Position numbers and translations under genes: made by a program
Shown: in pieces, positions 1 through 9,271 of the stretch
Layout: each line of letters starts with the position of its first letter
How positions within the stretch are numbered: the first letter of the stretch is position 1
The notes under the pieces: model-generated
The model's input: the letters and a program-made list of their open reading frames with translations, nothing else
Told to the model about the DNA's origin: nothing
Database searches by the model: none
Assembly (NCBI GenBank): GCA_013348845.1
Contig: CP054675.1
Location: 2,179,501-2,243,500, forward strand
From: Candidatus Tepidiaquacella proteinivora
GTDB lineage: Bacteria > Bacteroidota > Ignavibacteria > Tepidaquicellales > Tepidaquicellaceae
Direction of reading: 5' to 3'
Length of the DNA: 64,000 nucleotides

Positions 1-288
1 GTTATCTTCTTCTTTAGAAAATAGCTCTATTAATTCAAGGAATGCTAAATAAGGGTCAGATACTCTAATAACAGTGAGATTTTCGGGTTTTTCTTTGTAC
101 TCAAAATCTTCTCTTACTAAAACTGCTCCTGCTTTGGTTGTGGAAAAATATTTTTGGTATAAAGGGTTGGATATGAAAGTAATTTCATCTTCTTTTGCGT
201 TTTCTATTTTTGCAACATTATTTATCTCTTTTTCTATATCTCCTTCCGGGTTTCCGTTAATATATTTTAATATTTCTGAAATTTTCAT
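1..288 (-). CDS. lpxD: UDP-3-O-acylglucosamine N-acyltransferase, N-terminal part (cut by window edge)
   Basis: Only the first 96 residues are inside the window; the frame runs off the left edge. The protein starts MKISEILKYINGNPEGD and carries FISNPLYQKYFSTTKAGAV followed by DPYLAFLELIELF, which matches the uridine-binding N-terminal domain of LpxD. The hexapeptide-repeat acyltransferase domain would lie outside. LpxD adds the second acyl chain to UDP-glucosamine in lipid A synthesis in the cytoplasm. The ATG at 288 is the only sensible start. It lies 12 nt downstream of the Skp-like gene, in the common order bamA-skp-lpxD, which supports the call and suggests co-transcription. Confidence 0.88.
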   Translation of the reverse strand, partial: MKISEILKYINGNPEGDIEKEINNVAKIENAKEDEITFISNPLYQKYFSTTKAGAVLVREDFEYKEKPENLTVIRVSDPYLAFLELIELFSKEEDN

Positions 289-300
289 TGTAGTATATTT

Positions 301-858
301 TTAGTCTTTACCTTCAAGAACTCTTTGAACTTTAAGTGTTATATCATACTTTTCGTTTACATATAATAATAGAATACTACTGCTTCTGTCAAAAACATAA
401 TCAAAATCATCTCTTTTTGCAACTATTTCAATTGCTTTAAATATCTTATCATAGACTGGTTTCATAAATTCATTCTGTTTCTGGAAATATTCTCCATTTT
501 CACCGAATTTACTCTGGCGAAAATTATCAATAGAATTTTCCAGGTCTTTAATTTTCTTTTCCATTTCTGTTTTCATCTGGTCGGTCATAATCAATTTCTT
601 CTTTTCATAATCTTCCTTTGCAAGTTTTAAACTGTCTTGTAAAATGCTTAATTCCCTTTGCCAGTCTGAAACTAAATTATCAATTTTCATTTTCGCATCT
701 TTTGCTTCCTGCATATTATCTATGATTTTCTTCGAATCAATATACCCAACTTTGGTCTGTGACTTTGAAATATTTGGAAAGAAAAAGAAAACTAATAAAA
801 GAAGTAAAATAAGCTTTCTTATTAAAGAAAATGTTGTCTTTTCCACGAGCAAATGCAA
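301..858 (-). CDS. OmpH/Skp family periplasmic chaperone (second copy)
   Basis: This 185-aa protein has a basic N-terminus, a hydrophobic stretch (about residues 14-30, rich in L, V and F) and then KVGYIDSKKIIDNMQEAKDA, the usual OmpH/Skp opening after signal cleavage. A long charged coiled coil follows (about 50-130). The end, DYVFDRSSSILLLYVNEKYDIT, is the conserved closing strand of the family (shown here split: DYVFDRSS then YVNEKYDIT). Skp holds unfolded outer-membrane proteins in the periplasm and passes them to BamA. It follows a paralogue at 890-1450 and the two are only about 25% alike by eye. The start at 858 gives a slightly long signal peptide; no better internal start is seen. 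Confidence 0.85.
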   Translation of the reverse strand: MHLLVEKTTFSLIRKLILLLLLVFFFFPNISKSQTKVGYIDSKKIIDNMQEAKDAKMKIDNLVSDWQRELSILQDSLKLAKEDYEKKKLIMTDQMKTEMEKKIKDLENSIDNFRQSKFGENGEYFQKQNEFMKPVYDKIFKAIEIVAKRDDFDYVFDRSSSILLLYVNEKYDITLKVQRVLEGKD

Positions 859-889
859 AATTTAATTTTTAATAATTTGTTAGAATGGA

Positions 890-1450
890 TTATTTGAGTT
901 TATCAAGTACTTTAAAAGTTAAATCAAATTCTTTATCTCCAAAAAGCAAAACTCCATCAGCTTTATCAAATATAAAATTGTATTTCAATTCTTTTGCTAA
1001 ATCTTCAATTGCCTTGATGACTTTTTCCCTGACAGGCTTAAATAATTCATTTGATTTGTTTATCAGCAGTTCTCTTACATTTTGTTTATAGCTTGTTAGA
1101 GAATCATCAAGTATTCTTAACTCGTTCTGAAGTAAATTCATTTCCTCATTCAGGGCTTTTATCTCGGCATCAGATTTTATTTCTCCTGATTCAACTTTTC
1201 TCTGTGCTTCTTCATATTTTGATTTGAACTCCTCAGCTTTCTTTTTCAGATTGTTTTCCATCGTTTGAATTGTATCAATATATTGTTTTTGCATCTTTTC
1301 CAATTCCTCTGTGATTGTTTTATATTCAGGGAGTTGCTTTATAATGACATCGCTATCTACATAACCAATTTTTAAGTTTTGAGCAAATGAACTTACCTGC
1401 AATGACAAGAATAGTGCGAATGTTGCGGTTAGCCAGATTTTTAGTTTCAA
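890..1450 (-). CDS. OmpH/Skp family periplasmic chaperone (first copy)
   Basis: I place the start at the TTG at 1450. An AAGGAG ribosome site lies 7 nt before it, and the protein then begins MKLKIWLTATFALFLSLQ, a normal signal peptide ending in SSFAQ. A longer reading from 1498 would add 16 basic residues and overlap the bamA end, which is less likely. The mature protein (total 186 aa) starts LKIGYVDSDVIIKQLPEYK, has a long coiled coil (about 45-130) and ends in YNFIFDKADGVLLFGDKEFD, typical of Skp/OmpH. It lies directly downstream of bamA, its functional partner in outer-membrane protein assembly. Confidence 0.88.
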   Translation of the reverse strand: MKLKIWLTATFALFLSLQVSSFAQNLKIGYVDSDVIIKQLPEYKTITEELEKMQKQYIDTIQTMENNLKKKAEEFKSKYEEAQRKVESGEIKSDAEIKALNEEMNLLQNELRILDDSLTSYKQNVRELLINKSNELFKPVREKVIKAIEDLAKELKYNFIFDKADGVLLFGDKEFDLTFKVLDKLK

Positions 1451-1481
1451 TTTGTTTCTCCTTTTAATTAATTTTATAATT

Positions 1482-3833
1482 TTAAAATCCTCTGCCAAAT
1501 TGGAAATGGAATAACCATTTCGGGTCTAAATTATCTTCAATTTTTCTATCAAATCCATATCCAAAGTCAAAACCTATTAATCCCACTGCTGGAAGAAGTA
1601 ATCTCATACCGAAACCTACTGACCTTCTTAAATCAAGTGGGTCTGTTTTGTTAATATCAGGCCATACATTTCCTGCTTCAGCAAAAGCAAGAATAAATAT
1701 TGGTACCGGATCAAGTGAAAGTGGATATCTTAATTCTAAAGTGTATTTTAAAGCAACCTTTCCGCCAATTGGGTCAATATTGTTCCTCTTTGGTCCTACA
1801 TTTCTGTCATTATATCCCCTTAGTGGTATTGTATTATAGGCAAGACCATTTCCGCCCATATAGAATAGTTCTGTTGGGGGTAAATATTTATCTTTTCCGA
1901 TTGGATTTATATAAAAGAAATTAAAATTTGTATATAGAACAAACCTTGTGTTTCTTATTAGTGGAGTATAAAGTTCTGCTGTGAAAATATTTTCTATAAA
2001 CTCAAGGTTCCCGGGTAGTAATGGTCCACCTGATAATTCTGTTGTATTTGATACTTTAGTACCGCTTATTGGGAAAACAGGGTCGAATACTGATGAACGT
2101 GATATAGTTTGTCTAATACTAAATTGTGTTCTTAAACCAGTTTCAAAGTAACCACCTCCGTTAATTACATCGGTTCTTTGAAATTTCAATGACCAATCAC
2201 CACGGAAGAAATCATCTGGCCATTTAAATCTTCTTCCAAAATTTAAAATTGCTCCGGTCTCCCTGACATCGTAATAATATGTTTGTCTTGTATCATAAAG
2301 ATTAAGCCCAAGTAGTGTTGGTGTATCAAGAAACCACGGTTCGGTAAACCCAATACTGAATGTTCTGTAAGTGCCGCCTTCACCGAATTGCCAGGTAAAG
2401 TTCAGGATTTGACCACTTCCACCTGAAAGAGGTTCTGTAATATCAAAATTATTAAATGTCAGACCTATTGCCCCTGTAAAACCAAAATACCCGCTATATC
2501 CAACAGAAGCATTGAATTGGTCTGATGACCGCTCAGAAACAATAAATTTTAGATTTACAGTTGAGTCATTTGCAAGTGAAATATCCTGTGAAAGTTTCTC
2601 TGGATTAAAGTAATTTAAAGCATTTAATTGTTGCAGACTTCTTTTAAGATTGCTCCGTGTAAAATAATCACCGGGAATTGAATAAAGTTCTCTTCTGATA
2701 ACCTTGTCTTTTGTTTTATCATTTCCCTCAATATTTATTAAGCCAAGTTTGAATTGATTGTTCTCTGTGATTTCTATAATCAGATTTACTTTATTTGTTC
2801 CTACAGGTTCTTCTTTTAATTCTGCTGAATATGCAAGATAACCTAAATCATAATATAGGGAACTTATATCAGTTTCGCTTTCATTCCCATAGAGATTTGA
2901 GTATATTTTCTTGTAATTATATACATCACCTTTTTGGATATCTAATCGTGAAAATAAAACGGAGTCAGAATATAACTTATTACCTTTAAATACTATATTA
3001 TTAATATAATACCTTTTACCTTCGTCAATTTTAATTTTTATATTTACATCTTCCTTTGTATTAGAAAACTCCAGATTTACGGATTTAATTTCTGCGTCCC
3101 GGAAACCGTTTTCTTTGTAATAATTAATTATTAGATCCTTATCTTCTTCAAGTTTTTCTTTATCATAATTTGCACTTACCCAAAATTTCCACCACACTTT
3201 TTCTGATGTTTCCATCTGTTTCTTTAATTTGGAGGATTTTATATTTGAGTTTCCTTCAAAATAAATATTGCGGACTTTTACTTTACTACCTTCCTTAATT
3301 TTTACTCTTATTCTTGCTTCATTATTTGCTGATAAAAGTTTATCAACTTTAACCTCTGCAAGAGGATATCCTTCTGAGACATAATATTTTTGTATATAGT
3401 ATTCAATATCTTTTAATTTTTGCTCGGTTACTATTTGTCCTGGCACTATATCAATTTTTGCCTCAATATCTGATTGTGATATTTCATCGCATCCGGATAT
3501 AGATATACTTTCAACACGGGGTAATTCTTCGACCTCAATTGCCAGGAAGACTTCATCTCCGATTTTCTTTTCTACATAAAGTTTGATATCAGAAAATAAA
3601 TTCATTGCCCATAAATTCTTAATTGCATCTCTTGTTTCATCAGAAGGAATTGTGATTTCTGAACCAATTTTTAATCCTGAATATGCTATTATTGTTTTTG
3701 AATCTATTGTTTTATTTCCTCTGACATATATGTCCTTTATTTTGTATATTGTAGGTTCCTGAGAATATCCTATGGATACAGAAAAAATTATTACCGCTAA
3801 TAATATAATTAATATTGTTAATTTGTTTGTCAT
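1482..3833 (-). CDS. bamA: Outer membrane protein assembly factor BamA
   Basis: The 783-aa protein has a signal peptide (residues 1-24), five POTRA repeats and a C-terminal Omp85 barrel. The POTRA repeats open with IYKIKDIYVRGNKTI near 29, RVESISISGC near 106, KVRNIYFEGNSNI near 185, INNIVFKGNKLY near 274 and FKLGLINIEGNDKT near 361. The barrel runs from about 435 to 783 and contains GGNGLAYNTIPLRGY, the conserved region around the lid loop, and ends in phenylalanine as outer-membrane barrels do. It folds and inserts beta-barrel proteins into the outer membrane. It sits between uppS and the two skp genes with gaps of a few bases, a widespread envelope operon order. Confidence 0.96.
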   Translation of the reverse strand: MTNKLTILIILLAVIIFSVSIGYSQEPTIYKIKDIYVRGNKTIDSKTIIAYSGLKIGSEITIPSDETRDAIKNLWAMNLFSDIKLYVEKKIGDEVFLAIEVEELPRVESISISGCDEISQSDIEAKIDIVPGQIVTEQKLKDIEYYIQKYYVSEGYPLAEVKVDKLLSANNEARIRVKIKEGSKVKVRNIYFEGNSNIKSSKLKKQMETSEKVWWKFWVSANYDKEKLEEDKDLIINYYKENGFRDAEIKSVNLEFSNTKEDVNIKIKIDEGKRYYINNIVFKGNKLYSDSVLFSRLDIQKGDVYNYKKIYSNLYGNESETDISSLYYDLGYLAYSAELKEEPVGTNKVNLIIEITENNQFKLGLINIEGNDKTKDKVIRRELYSIPGDYFTRSNLKRSLQQLNALNYFNPEKLSQDISLANDSTVNLKFIVSERSSDQFNASVGYSGYFGFTGAIGLTFNNFDITEPLSGGSGQILNFTWQFGEGGTYRTFSIGFTEPWFLDTPTLLGLNLYDTRQTYYYDVRETGAILNFGRRFKWPDDFFRGDWSLKFQRTDVINGGGYFETGLRTQFSIRQTISRSSVFDPVFPISGTKVSNTTELSGGPLLPGNLEFIENIFTAELYTPLIRNTRFVLYTNFNFFYINPIGKDKYLPPTELFYMGGNGLAYNTIPLRGYNDRNVGPKRNNIDPIGGKVALKYTLELRYPLSLDPVPIFILAFAEAGNVWPDINKTDPLDLRRSVGFGMRLLLPAVGLIGFDFGYGFDRKIEDNLDPKWLFHFQFGRGF

Positions 3834-3837
3834 TTTT

Positions 3838-4608
3838 CTATTGTCTTATTTGTTCACTTGTTAATCCGAATCTTCTTTCTCGGTTTTGAAATTCTCTTAT
3901 TGCCTTATATAGATGTTCTCTTCTGAAATCAGGCCAAAAAGTATTGTCAATATATATTTCTGTATATGCAATTTGCCATAAAAGGAAGTTGCTTATTCTG
4001 AATTCGCCTCCCGTCCTGATTAATAAATCCGGATCTGGGATATCTTTCGTGGAAAGGTATTTACGAAATATATTTTCGTTTATGTCATTCAAACTGATTT
4101 TAGAATTCTCATAGTCACAGAGAATGTTTTTTACCGCTGTTAATATATCCCACCTTCCACTGTAACTTATAGCAAGATTTAAAGTCATTAATTTGTTATT
4201 TTTCGTCCTTTCTATTGCTTCTAATAATTCTTTTCTGACTAAATCTGGTAATGTTTTCAAATTACCTGATGCAATTAGTCTAACATTATTTTCGTGTAAT
4301 TTGTCAGTTTCGTCTCTTAGCGCTTTTATTAAAAGTTTCATAAGAACTGTAACTTCTGACTTTGGTCTTTTCCAATTCTCAGTGGAAAAAGTATAAAGTG
4401 TTAAATATTTAACACCAAGTTGCCCGCATGCTTCTACAATATCCCTGACGGACTTGACTCCCTGTTTATGACCATAAACTCTTGAATATCCCCTCTGTTT
4501 TGCCCATCTTCCGTTACCATCCATTATTATTGCTATATGTTTCGGGATTACTCCGGATTTTTTTAACTCATCCTGTTTCTTTTTATCTTTTTTTGTTGGT
4601 TCAACCAA
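3838..4608 (-). CDS. uppS: Isoprenyl transferase (undecaprenyl diphosphate synthase)
   Basis: The protein is 256 aa, normal for cis-prenyltransferases. It contains HIAIIMDGNGRWAKQRG with the magnesium-binding Asp at residue 30, then GHKQGV, TLYTFSTENWKRP and the C-terminal DLLIRTGGEFRISNFLLWQ motif. It condenses isopentenyl diphosphates on farnesyl diphosphate to make the C55 lipid carrier for peptidoglycan and O-antigen. The lysine-rich first 18 residues are an unremarkable extension. It precedes bamA by 4 nt on the same strand. Confidence 0.95.
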   Translation of the reverse strand: MVEPTKKDKKKQDELKKSGVIPKHIAIIMDGNGRWAKQRGYSRVYGHKQGVKSVRDIVEACGQLGVKYLTLYTFSTENWKRPKSEVTVLMKLLIKALRDETDKLHENNVRLIASGNLKTLPDLVRKELLEAIERTKNNKLMTLNLAISYSGRWDILTAVKNILCDYENSKISLNDINENIFRKYLSTKDIPDPDLLIRTGGEFRISNFLLWQIAYTEIYIDNTFWPDFRREHLYKAIREFQNRERRFGLTSEQIRQ

Positions 4609-4653
4609 TTTTTTTTAATTAATTTTACTAATAATTTATATTCATTTCAAGTT

Positions 4654-5655
4654 TTATCCAATTTTCATTGCTTCTCTTACTTCACTCATTGTCTTTTGTG
4701 CTACTTCTCTTGCTTTACTTTCTCCTTCCTCTAAAATATTTAAGACTTTTTCTTTATTTGCTTCAAGTTCCTTTCTCTTCTCTCTGATATTACTAAAGAA
4801 ATTAGCTATTTTTTCGGATATTTTCATCTTACAATCAACGCATCCAAGTTGACCGGAAGAACAGCCGTTGTAAATATCAGTTTGTTCAGTTGCGTTAAAC
4901 TTTTTATGATATGTGTAAACCAGACAAATATCGGGATTTCCTTTATCACCCTTTCTTAGTTTATTCGGGTCTGTAAATGCCTTTCTCATTTTGTTTTTTA
5001 TAATGTCTAAATCGTCAGAAATCAATATAGTGTTTCCTAATGATTTGCTCATCTTTGCTTTTCCATCAAGACCTGGTAATCGGGAAAATTTTGTTAGCTT
5101 CGGTTCAGGAATTGGGAAAATTTCTTTGTTATTTTCAAGTTTATATCTTTCATTAAATAAACTTGCTATGTGTCTTGTAATTTCTATGTGCGGTACCTGG
5201 TCTTCACCAACGGGGACATATTCACCTTTATATAACAGTATATCTGAAGCTTGCAGAACAGGGTATCCTAAATGTCCATAAGTAATTGATTGTAGATTTA
5301 AATCTCTTATTTGTTCTTTCAACGCAGGGTTTTTTTCAAGCCTTGCTTTTGTAATTAACATTGAGAAAATTAAAAAGAGTTCTGTATGTTCTTTTATTTG
5401 TGATTGCCGAAAGACAGGGGATTTACTCGTGTCGATACCAGTTGCAATCCAATCTATTAACATATCAATAGTATCATTAAAGATATTTGATGTATCTAAA
5501 TTCGTTGTTAATACATGGTAATCCGCAATTAAATGATAATTCTGATATTCATTTTGAAGCTGTACCCAATTTTCTAATGCACCTACATAATGACCAATGT
5601 GGAGTTTTCCCGTGGGTCGCATTCCAGATAATATAACTTTCTTTTTCTCCTTCAT
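4654..5655 (-). CDS. trpS: Tryptophanyl-tRNA synthetase
   Basis: This 333-aa class I synthetase has GMRPTGKLHIGHYVGAL near the N-terminus (HIGH at residues 19-22) and the KMSKS loop in KAKMSKSLGNTI near residue 200. DYHVLTTN and PVGEDQVPHIEITRHIA are also family signatures. The CVDCKM segment near the C-terminal third is usual in this form. It charges tRNA-Trp. The start overlaps the end of the upstream FtsB-like gene by 4 nt, indicating co-translation. Confidence 0.96.
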   Translation of the reverse strand: MKEKKKVILSGMRPTGKLHIGHYVGALENWVQLQNEYQNYHLIADYHVLTTNLDTSNIFNDTIDMLIDWIATGIDTSKSPVFRQSQIKEHTELFLIFSMLITKARLEKNPALKEQIRDLNLQSITYGHLGYPVLQASDILLYKGEYVPVGEDQVPHIEITRHIASLFNERYKLENNKEIFPIPEPKLTKFSRLPGLDGKAKMSKSLGNTILISDDLDIIKNKMRKAFTDPNKLRKGDKGNPDICLVYTYHKKFNATEQTDIYNGCSSGQLGCVDCKMKISEKIANFFSNIREKRKELEANKEKVLNILEEGESKAREVAQKTMSEVREAMKIG

Positions 5656-5990
5656 TTTGTAGAATCTACTTTTATTTGAAAAATCTTTTCTCCTTTTTTA
5701 CTCATTTTATATTTTTCACGTGCTACTTGTTCAATTTTTTTATCTGATGTTTTTAACTTGTTTATTTCATTATCTAATTTTATACCTTCAATCGAATCTT
5801 CTTGTATTTGTTTTATTAATTCATTGTTCTCCTTTTCTAATTTTGCTCTTGATAAAAAACCTTTGTCATTAAATATTAAAAATACTATAAATACGCATAA
5901 AAAAACAGTAATCACAATAAAAAATTTATGATTTTTTACAAATCTGAAACTCTTTTTTATTATACCTTCTTTTATCTCTTCTTGATTCAA
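5652..5990 (-). CDS. FtsB/DivIC-like septum formation initiator
   Basis: A 112-aa protein with a basic cytoplasmic start, one membrane segment (about 24-43, FFIVITVFLCVFIVFLIF) and a coiled coil (about 50-90), then VAREKYKMSKKGEKIFQI. This closing R-E-K-Y-x-M-x-K-x-G-E pattern is the FtsB/DivIC signature. The family links FtsL and FtsQ in the divisome. The neighbour ddl (peptidoglycan precursor synthesis) fits a division/wall setting. FtsB and DivIC cannot be told apart by eye. Confidence 0.82.
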   Translation of the reverse strand: MNQEEIKEGIIKKSFRFVKNHKFFIVITVFLCVFIVFLIFNDKGFLSRAKLEKENNELIKQIQEDSIEGIKLDNEINKLKTSDKKIEQVAREKYKMSKKGEKIFQIKVDSTK

Positions 5991-5997
5991 AACTTAA

Positions 5998-7032
5998 TTA
6001 TTTTTTTAAGGATAAATTTATTATTTTCTCTATTAATTCATTAAAATTTTCACCTGTAGCAGCTGCGGATTTTGGTACTAATGATAATTCTGTCATTCCC
6101 GGCAATGTATTGACTTCAAGGCAATATAGATTTTCTTTTTCATCTAATATAAAATCTACTCTTGAATATACTTCGCAGCCAAGTGATTTATGGGCATTTA
6201 ATCCTAAATTTTGAACTTTAATTCGTAAATCTTCTGAAATTTCTGCAGGACAAACATATTCCGTCTTACCTGTTGTGTATTTATGGTGAAAATCATAGTA
6301 TCCTTCTTTTGGCTTTACTTCAATGACGGGATATGCTTTTTCTCCAATAATTGGAACAGTAATTTCTCTACCTTTAATGTACTTTTCTATTATAACTTTT
6401 TTTGAATAACTAAAAGCAAGTGATAACGCAGGTGTAAGTTGTTCTATATTATCTTCATATATAATGGTTATTCCTACTGTGCTTCCTTCATCAGCGGGTT
6501 TTATTACAAATGGTATTCCGACTTCTTTTTTGATTTTGATAAAAAAATTATTAAAATCTGTTATTTCTTCTTTTCTGATGGTGAACCATTCCGGAGTAGG
6601 TATATTATTATGCTTGAAAATAATTTTTGAAATGGATTTATCCATAGCCATTACTGAAGCATTAACACCGGAACCAGTATATTTTATTCCTTTTGCTTCA
6701 AGTAATGCCTGTATTAAACCATCTTCTCCAAATTTTCCGTGCAAACCAATAAATACAATATCAACATTATTAAAGATTTTGGAATCGATGCATTTTAAAA
6801 TTTTGTTCTGTGTATCTTTTTTTAATTTTTCCAGATATTCAGCAGTAGGATATTGGTCTGTTTTTATTGAATCAAAAATAATTTTTTCATCGATTACTTC
6901 CTCTCCATAAACGGGATCAATAACAACTACATTATGTTTATTCTCACGCAGTGCTTTCAAAATACTTCTTCCTGAGAGTAAAGAAATATGTCTCTCTGAT
7001 GAATAACCGCCTACTATTAGTACAATATTCAA
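5998..7032 (-). CDS. ddl: D-alanine--D-alanine ligase
   Basis: The 344-aa ATP-grasp enzyme opens with VLIVGGYSSERHISLLSGRS, has FIGLHGKFGEDG, the ATP-binding KPADEGSTVGITI and the closing LYCLEVNTLPGMTELSLVPK with the metal-binding Asn. It joins two D-alanines for peptidoglycan precursors in the cytoplasm. It is the first gene of the minus-strand block; the 105 nt up to the divergent PHP gene must hold its promoter, but I see no clear box. Confidence 0.95.
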   Translation of the reverse strand: MNIVLIVGGYSSERHISLLSGRSILKALRENKHNVVVIDPVYGEEVIDEKIIFDSIKTDQYPTAEYLEKLKKDTQNKILKCIDSKIFNNVDIVFIGLHGKFGEDGLIQALLEAKGIKYTGSGVNASVMAMDKSISKIIFKHNNIPTPEWFTIRKEEITDFNNFFIKIKKEVGIPFVIKPADEGSTVGITIIYEDNIEQLTPALSLAFSYSKKVIIEKYIKGREITVPIIGEKAYPVIEVKPKEGYYDFHHKYTTGKTEYVCPAEISEDLRIKVQNLGLNAHKSLGCEVYSRVDFILDEKENLYCLEVNTLPGMTELSLVPKSAAATGENFNELIEKIINLSLKK

Positions 7033-7137
7033 TTTTTTAATTTATTAAACCTTAAATATACTTAAATCAAAATTCTTTTTAAATATTTAATTTTATGCAT
7101 TTTATTTAAATATATAAAAAATCAGTTTCTTGAAATT

Positions 7138-8004
7138 TTGACTTTTTTGAAAAACATATTAACTTTATTTTGGACTAAAAAAATTATTAAAGCAGATTTA
7201 CATATTCATACTTGTTATTCTGATGGGAAGTTTAGTGTAAGTGAGGTTATTGATTTTGCATATAATAATAATATACAGGTTTTAAGTATTACTGACCATG
7301 ACTGTATATATGATTTTGAAATGGCAATTAAAAAATGTAATCAGGTAGGTATTAAATTAATAAGTGGAATTGAATTTAGTACAGATTTTGATGGTCATGA
7401 AGTTCATATTTTAGGATATGGGATTAATTATAATAATCAGGAGCTAAATTTAACATTACATAATCAAGCTCAAAGAAGAATATTTCGACTAAATAAAATT
7501 ATTGATAATTTGAATTCATTAGGTTTTAAGCTTGATTATTCCGAATTTACAGATACATTCTCAGAATCGAAAGCTTTCGGCAGAATGCATATAGCTGAAA
7601 TTTTAAAAAAGAAAAAATATGTTAAAAGTATAAGAGAAGCATTTAATAAGTTAATAGGGGATAATTGTATAGCTGATGTAAAGAAAGAAAATTATAGCAC
7701 TTTTGAAATTGTTAAATTAATCAGGAAATTAAATGGTATATCTGTTGTAGCTCACCCCGAAAAAAATTCCGTTAAAGAAAAACTAAATGATTTGCTGAAA
7801 TTAAGAATAGATGGTATTGAAGTTATTCATCCTTCTCATACTATAAGAGCGGTGAAATCTTTAAGTGACTACGCTGAAAGAAATAGTTTAATAAAAACAG
7901 GTGGGTCAGATTTCCATGGTATAACTAATTATGAGATAAAAAATATTGGTAAGTTTTTTATAAATTTAGATTCCGATTTTTTATTACAATATTGTATAAA
8001 CTAA
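7138..8004 (+). CDS. PHP-domain metal-dependent phosphoesterase
   Basis: The 288-aa protein has the PHP motifs in order: KADLHIHTCYSDGKFS near residue 20, LSITDHDCIYDF near 50, GIEFSTDFDGHEVHILGYG near 78, VVAHPEK near 203 and GGSDFHG near 260. These supply the histidines and aspartates of a trinuclear metal site. Relatives include nucleoside 3',5'-bisphosphate and 5'-3' oligoribonucleotide phosphatases (the YciV/RnaseAM type); which substrate is used here is not visible. The start is uncertain: TTG at 7138 or TTG at 7147. No ATG lies before the first motif and there is no clear ribosome site. Confidence 0.82.
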   Translation: MTFLKNILTLFWTKKIIKADLHIHTCYSDGKFSVSEVIDFAYNNNIQVLSITDHDCIYDFEMAIKKCNQVGIKLISGIEFSTDFDGHEVHILGYGINYNNQELNLTLHNQAQRRIFRLNKIIDNLNSLGFKLDYSEFTDTFSESKAFGRMHIAEILKKKKYVKSIREAFNKLIGDNCIADVKKENYSTFEIVKLIRKLNGISVVAHPEKNSVKEKLNDLLKLRIDGIEVIHPSHTIRAVKSLSDYAERNSLIKTGGSDFHGITNYEIKNIGKFFINLDSDFLLQYCIN

Positions 8005-8013
8005 TTTTTTACT

Positions 8014-8499
8014 ATGAAAGAAATTGAAGGAAATATAAATACGGATGCTGTTCGCTATTCAAAAGTGGTAATAATTGCAAGTAAGTTTAATTTTTATATT
8101 GTTGAAAGATTAATTAAAGGTGCCCTGGAAGGTTTGAAAGAAATGTGTATTAAAGAAAGTGATGTTTCGATTGTATATGTTCCGGGGGCTTTTGAAATAC
8201 CTGTTACTTACAGAGTTTTATGTGAATCAAAAAGATATGATGCAATTATTGTTTTAGGTTGTGTTATTAAGGGAGAAACAGCGCATTTTGAATATGTTGC
8301 CGGTCCTGTGAGTGATAGTTTAAATAAATTATCTTATGAATATAAAATGCCTACAGGGTTTGGTTTACTTACTTGTTATGATGATGAACAGGCATATAAA
8401 AGAAGTGAAATTAATCCACCTACTAAGGAAAATAATAAAGGATATGAAGCTGCTATAGTTGCTTTGGAAATGTTAAGTTTACTTAATCGTCTGTATTGA
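8014..8499 (+). CDS. ribH: 6,7-dimethyl-8-ribityllumazine synthase
   Basis: At 161 aa this is the usual length for lumazine synthase. It has IIASKFNFYIVERLIKGAL, VYVPGAFEIPVTYR, IIVLGCVIKGETAHFEYVAG with the catalytic His, and a C-terminal KGYEAAIVALEML. It makes the riboflavin precursor from ribityl-aminopyrimidinedione and dihydroxybutanone phosphate. No other riboflavin gene is near, so this copy stands alone. Its last 17 nt overlap the convergent suhB gene. Confidence 0.95.
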   Translation: MKEIEGNINTDAVRYSKVVIIASKFNFYIVERLIKGALEGLKEMCIKESDVSIVYVPGAFEIPVTYRVLCESKRYDAIIVLGCVIKGETAHFEYVAGPVSDSLNKLSYEYKMPTGFGLLTCYDDEQAYKRSEINPPTKENNKGYEAAIVALEMLSLLNRLY

Positions 8500-9262
8500 T
8501 TATCCTCAACATTTGTTTATGTATTAAGCCATTAGTTGCGAGAATTTCTTTTAAATATACAGAGTACTTTTTACCTGTAAAATCTGTAATTTTGCCACCT
8601 GCTTCTTTCAATATCAAATAACCTGCAGCAGTATCCCATGGATTTAAATTATATTCCCAAAAACCATCAAATCTGCCACAAGCAGTCCAGCAAAGGTCTA
8701 ATGCTGCTGAGCCAATCCTTCTTACCGGAATATCTCTATTTACAAATTTGGAGAAAGTCTTGACAGGATCCATAGGGTTTTTACTCGTATTATATGGAAA
8801 CCCTGTTACTAAAAGCGATTTTTTTAAATTTTTTTCCTTTGAGACTTTAATCTTTTTTTTATTTAAATATGCACCTTTACCTTTTTCAGCAAAAAATTCT
8901 TCATTTGATAATGGATTATATACTAATCCCATAATAATTTCGTTACCCTGTTCAATACCAACTGACACACAAAAAATCGGGATTTTATGTGCATAATTTA
9001 CCGTCCCGTCTAATGGGTCAATAATCCACTTTATAGAAGATTCTGTTCTGACGGCTCCAATTTCTTCTGATAATATATTATGCTCTGGAAATTTTTGTTT
9101 AATTATTTTTATTATTTTTTCTTCTGATCTTTTATCAACTTCGGTAACAAGATTCGATATAATATCTTTACTTTCTATATTAAATTTTTTCTGGAAATAA
9201 GTTTTTAAAATATCACCAGCCGCATAAACTGCTTTATATAATGTCTCTTTTAATTCGTTCAT
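8483..9262 (-). CDS. suhB: Inositol monophosphatase family protein (SuhB-like)
   Basis: The 259-aa protein has LVTEVDKRSEEKI, LSEEIGA, the metal-binding WIIDPLDGTVNYAHKIPIF near residue 80, and the C-terminal NPWDTAAGYLILKEAGGKIT. These are the three metal-site motifs of the inositol monophosphatase family. In bacteria the family hydrolyses sugar or inositol phosphates; SuhB also acts in rRNA antitermination. The exact role cannot be read from sequence. It is 9 nt from the metallo-hydrolase upstream, in the same direction. Confidence 0.9.
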   Translation of the reverse strand: MNELKETLYKAVYAAGDILKTYFQKKFNIESKDIISNLVTEVDKRSEEKIIKIIKQKFPEHNILSEEIGAVRTESSIKWIIDPLDGTVNYAHKIPIFCVSVGIEQGNEIIMGLVYNPLSNEEFFAEKGKGAYLNKKKIKVSKEKNLKKSLLVTGFPYNTSKNPMDPVKTFSKFVNRDIPVRRIGSAALDLCWTACGRFDGFWEYNLNPWDTAAGYLILKEAGGKITDFTGKKYSVYLKEILATNGLIHKQMLRIINTDD

Positions 9263-9271
9263 AAATTAATT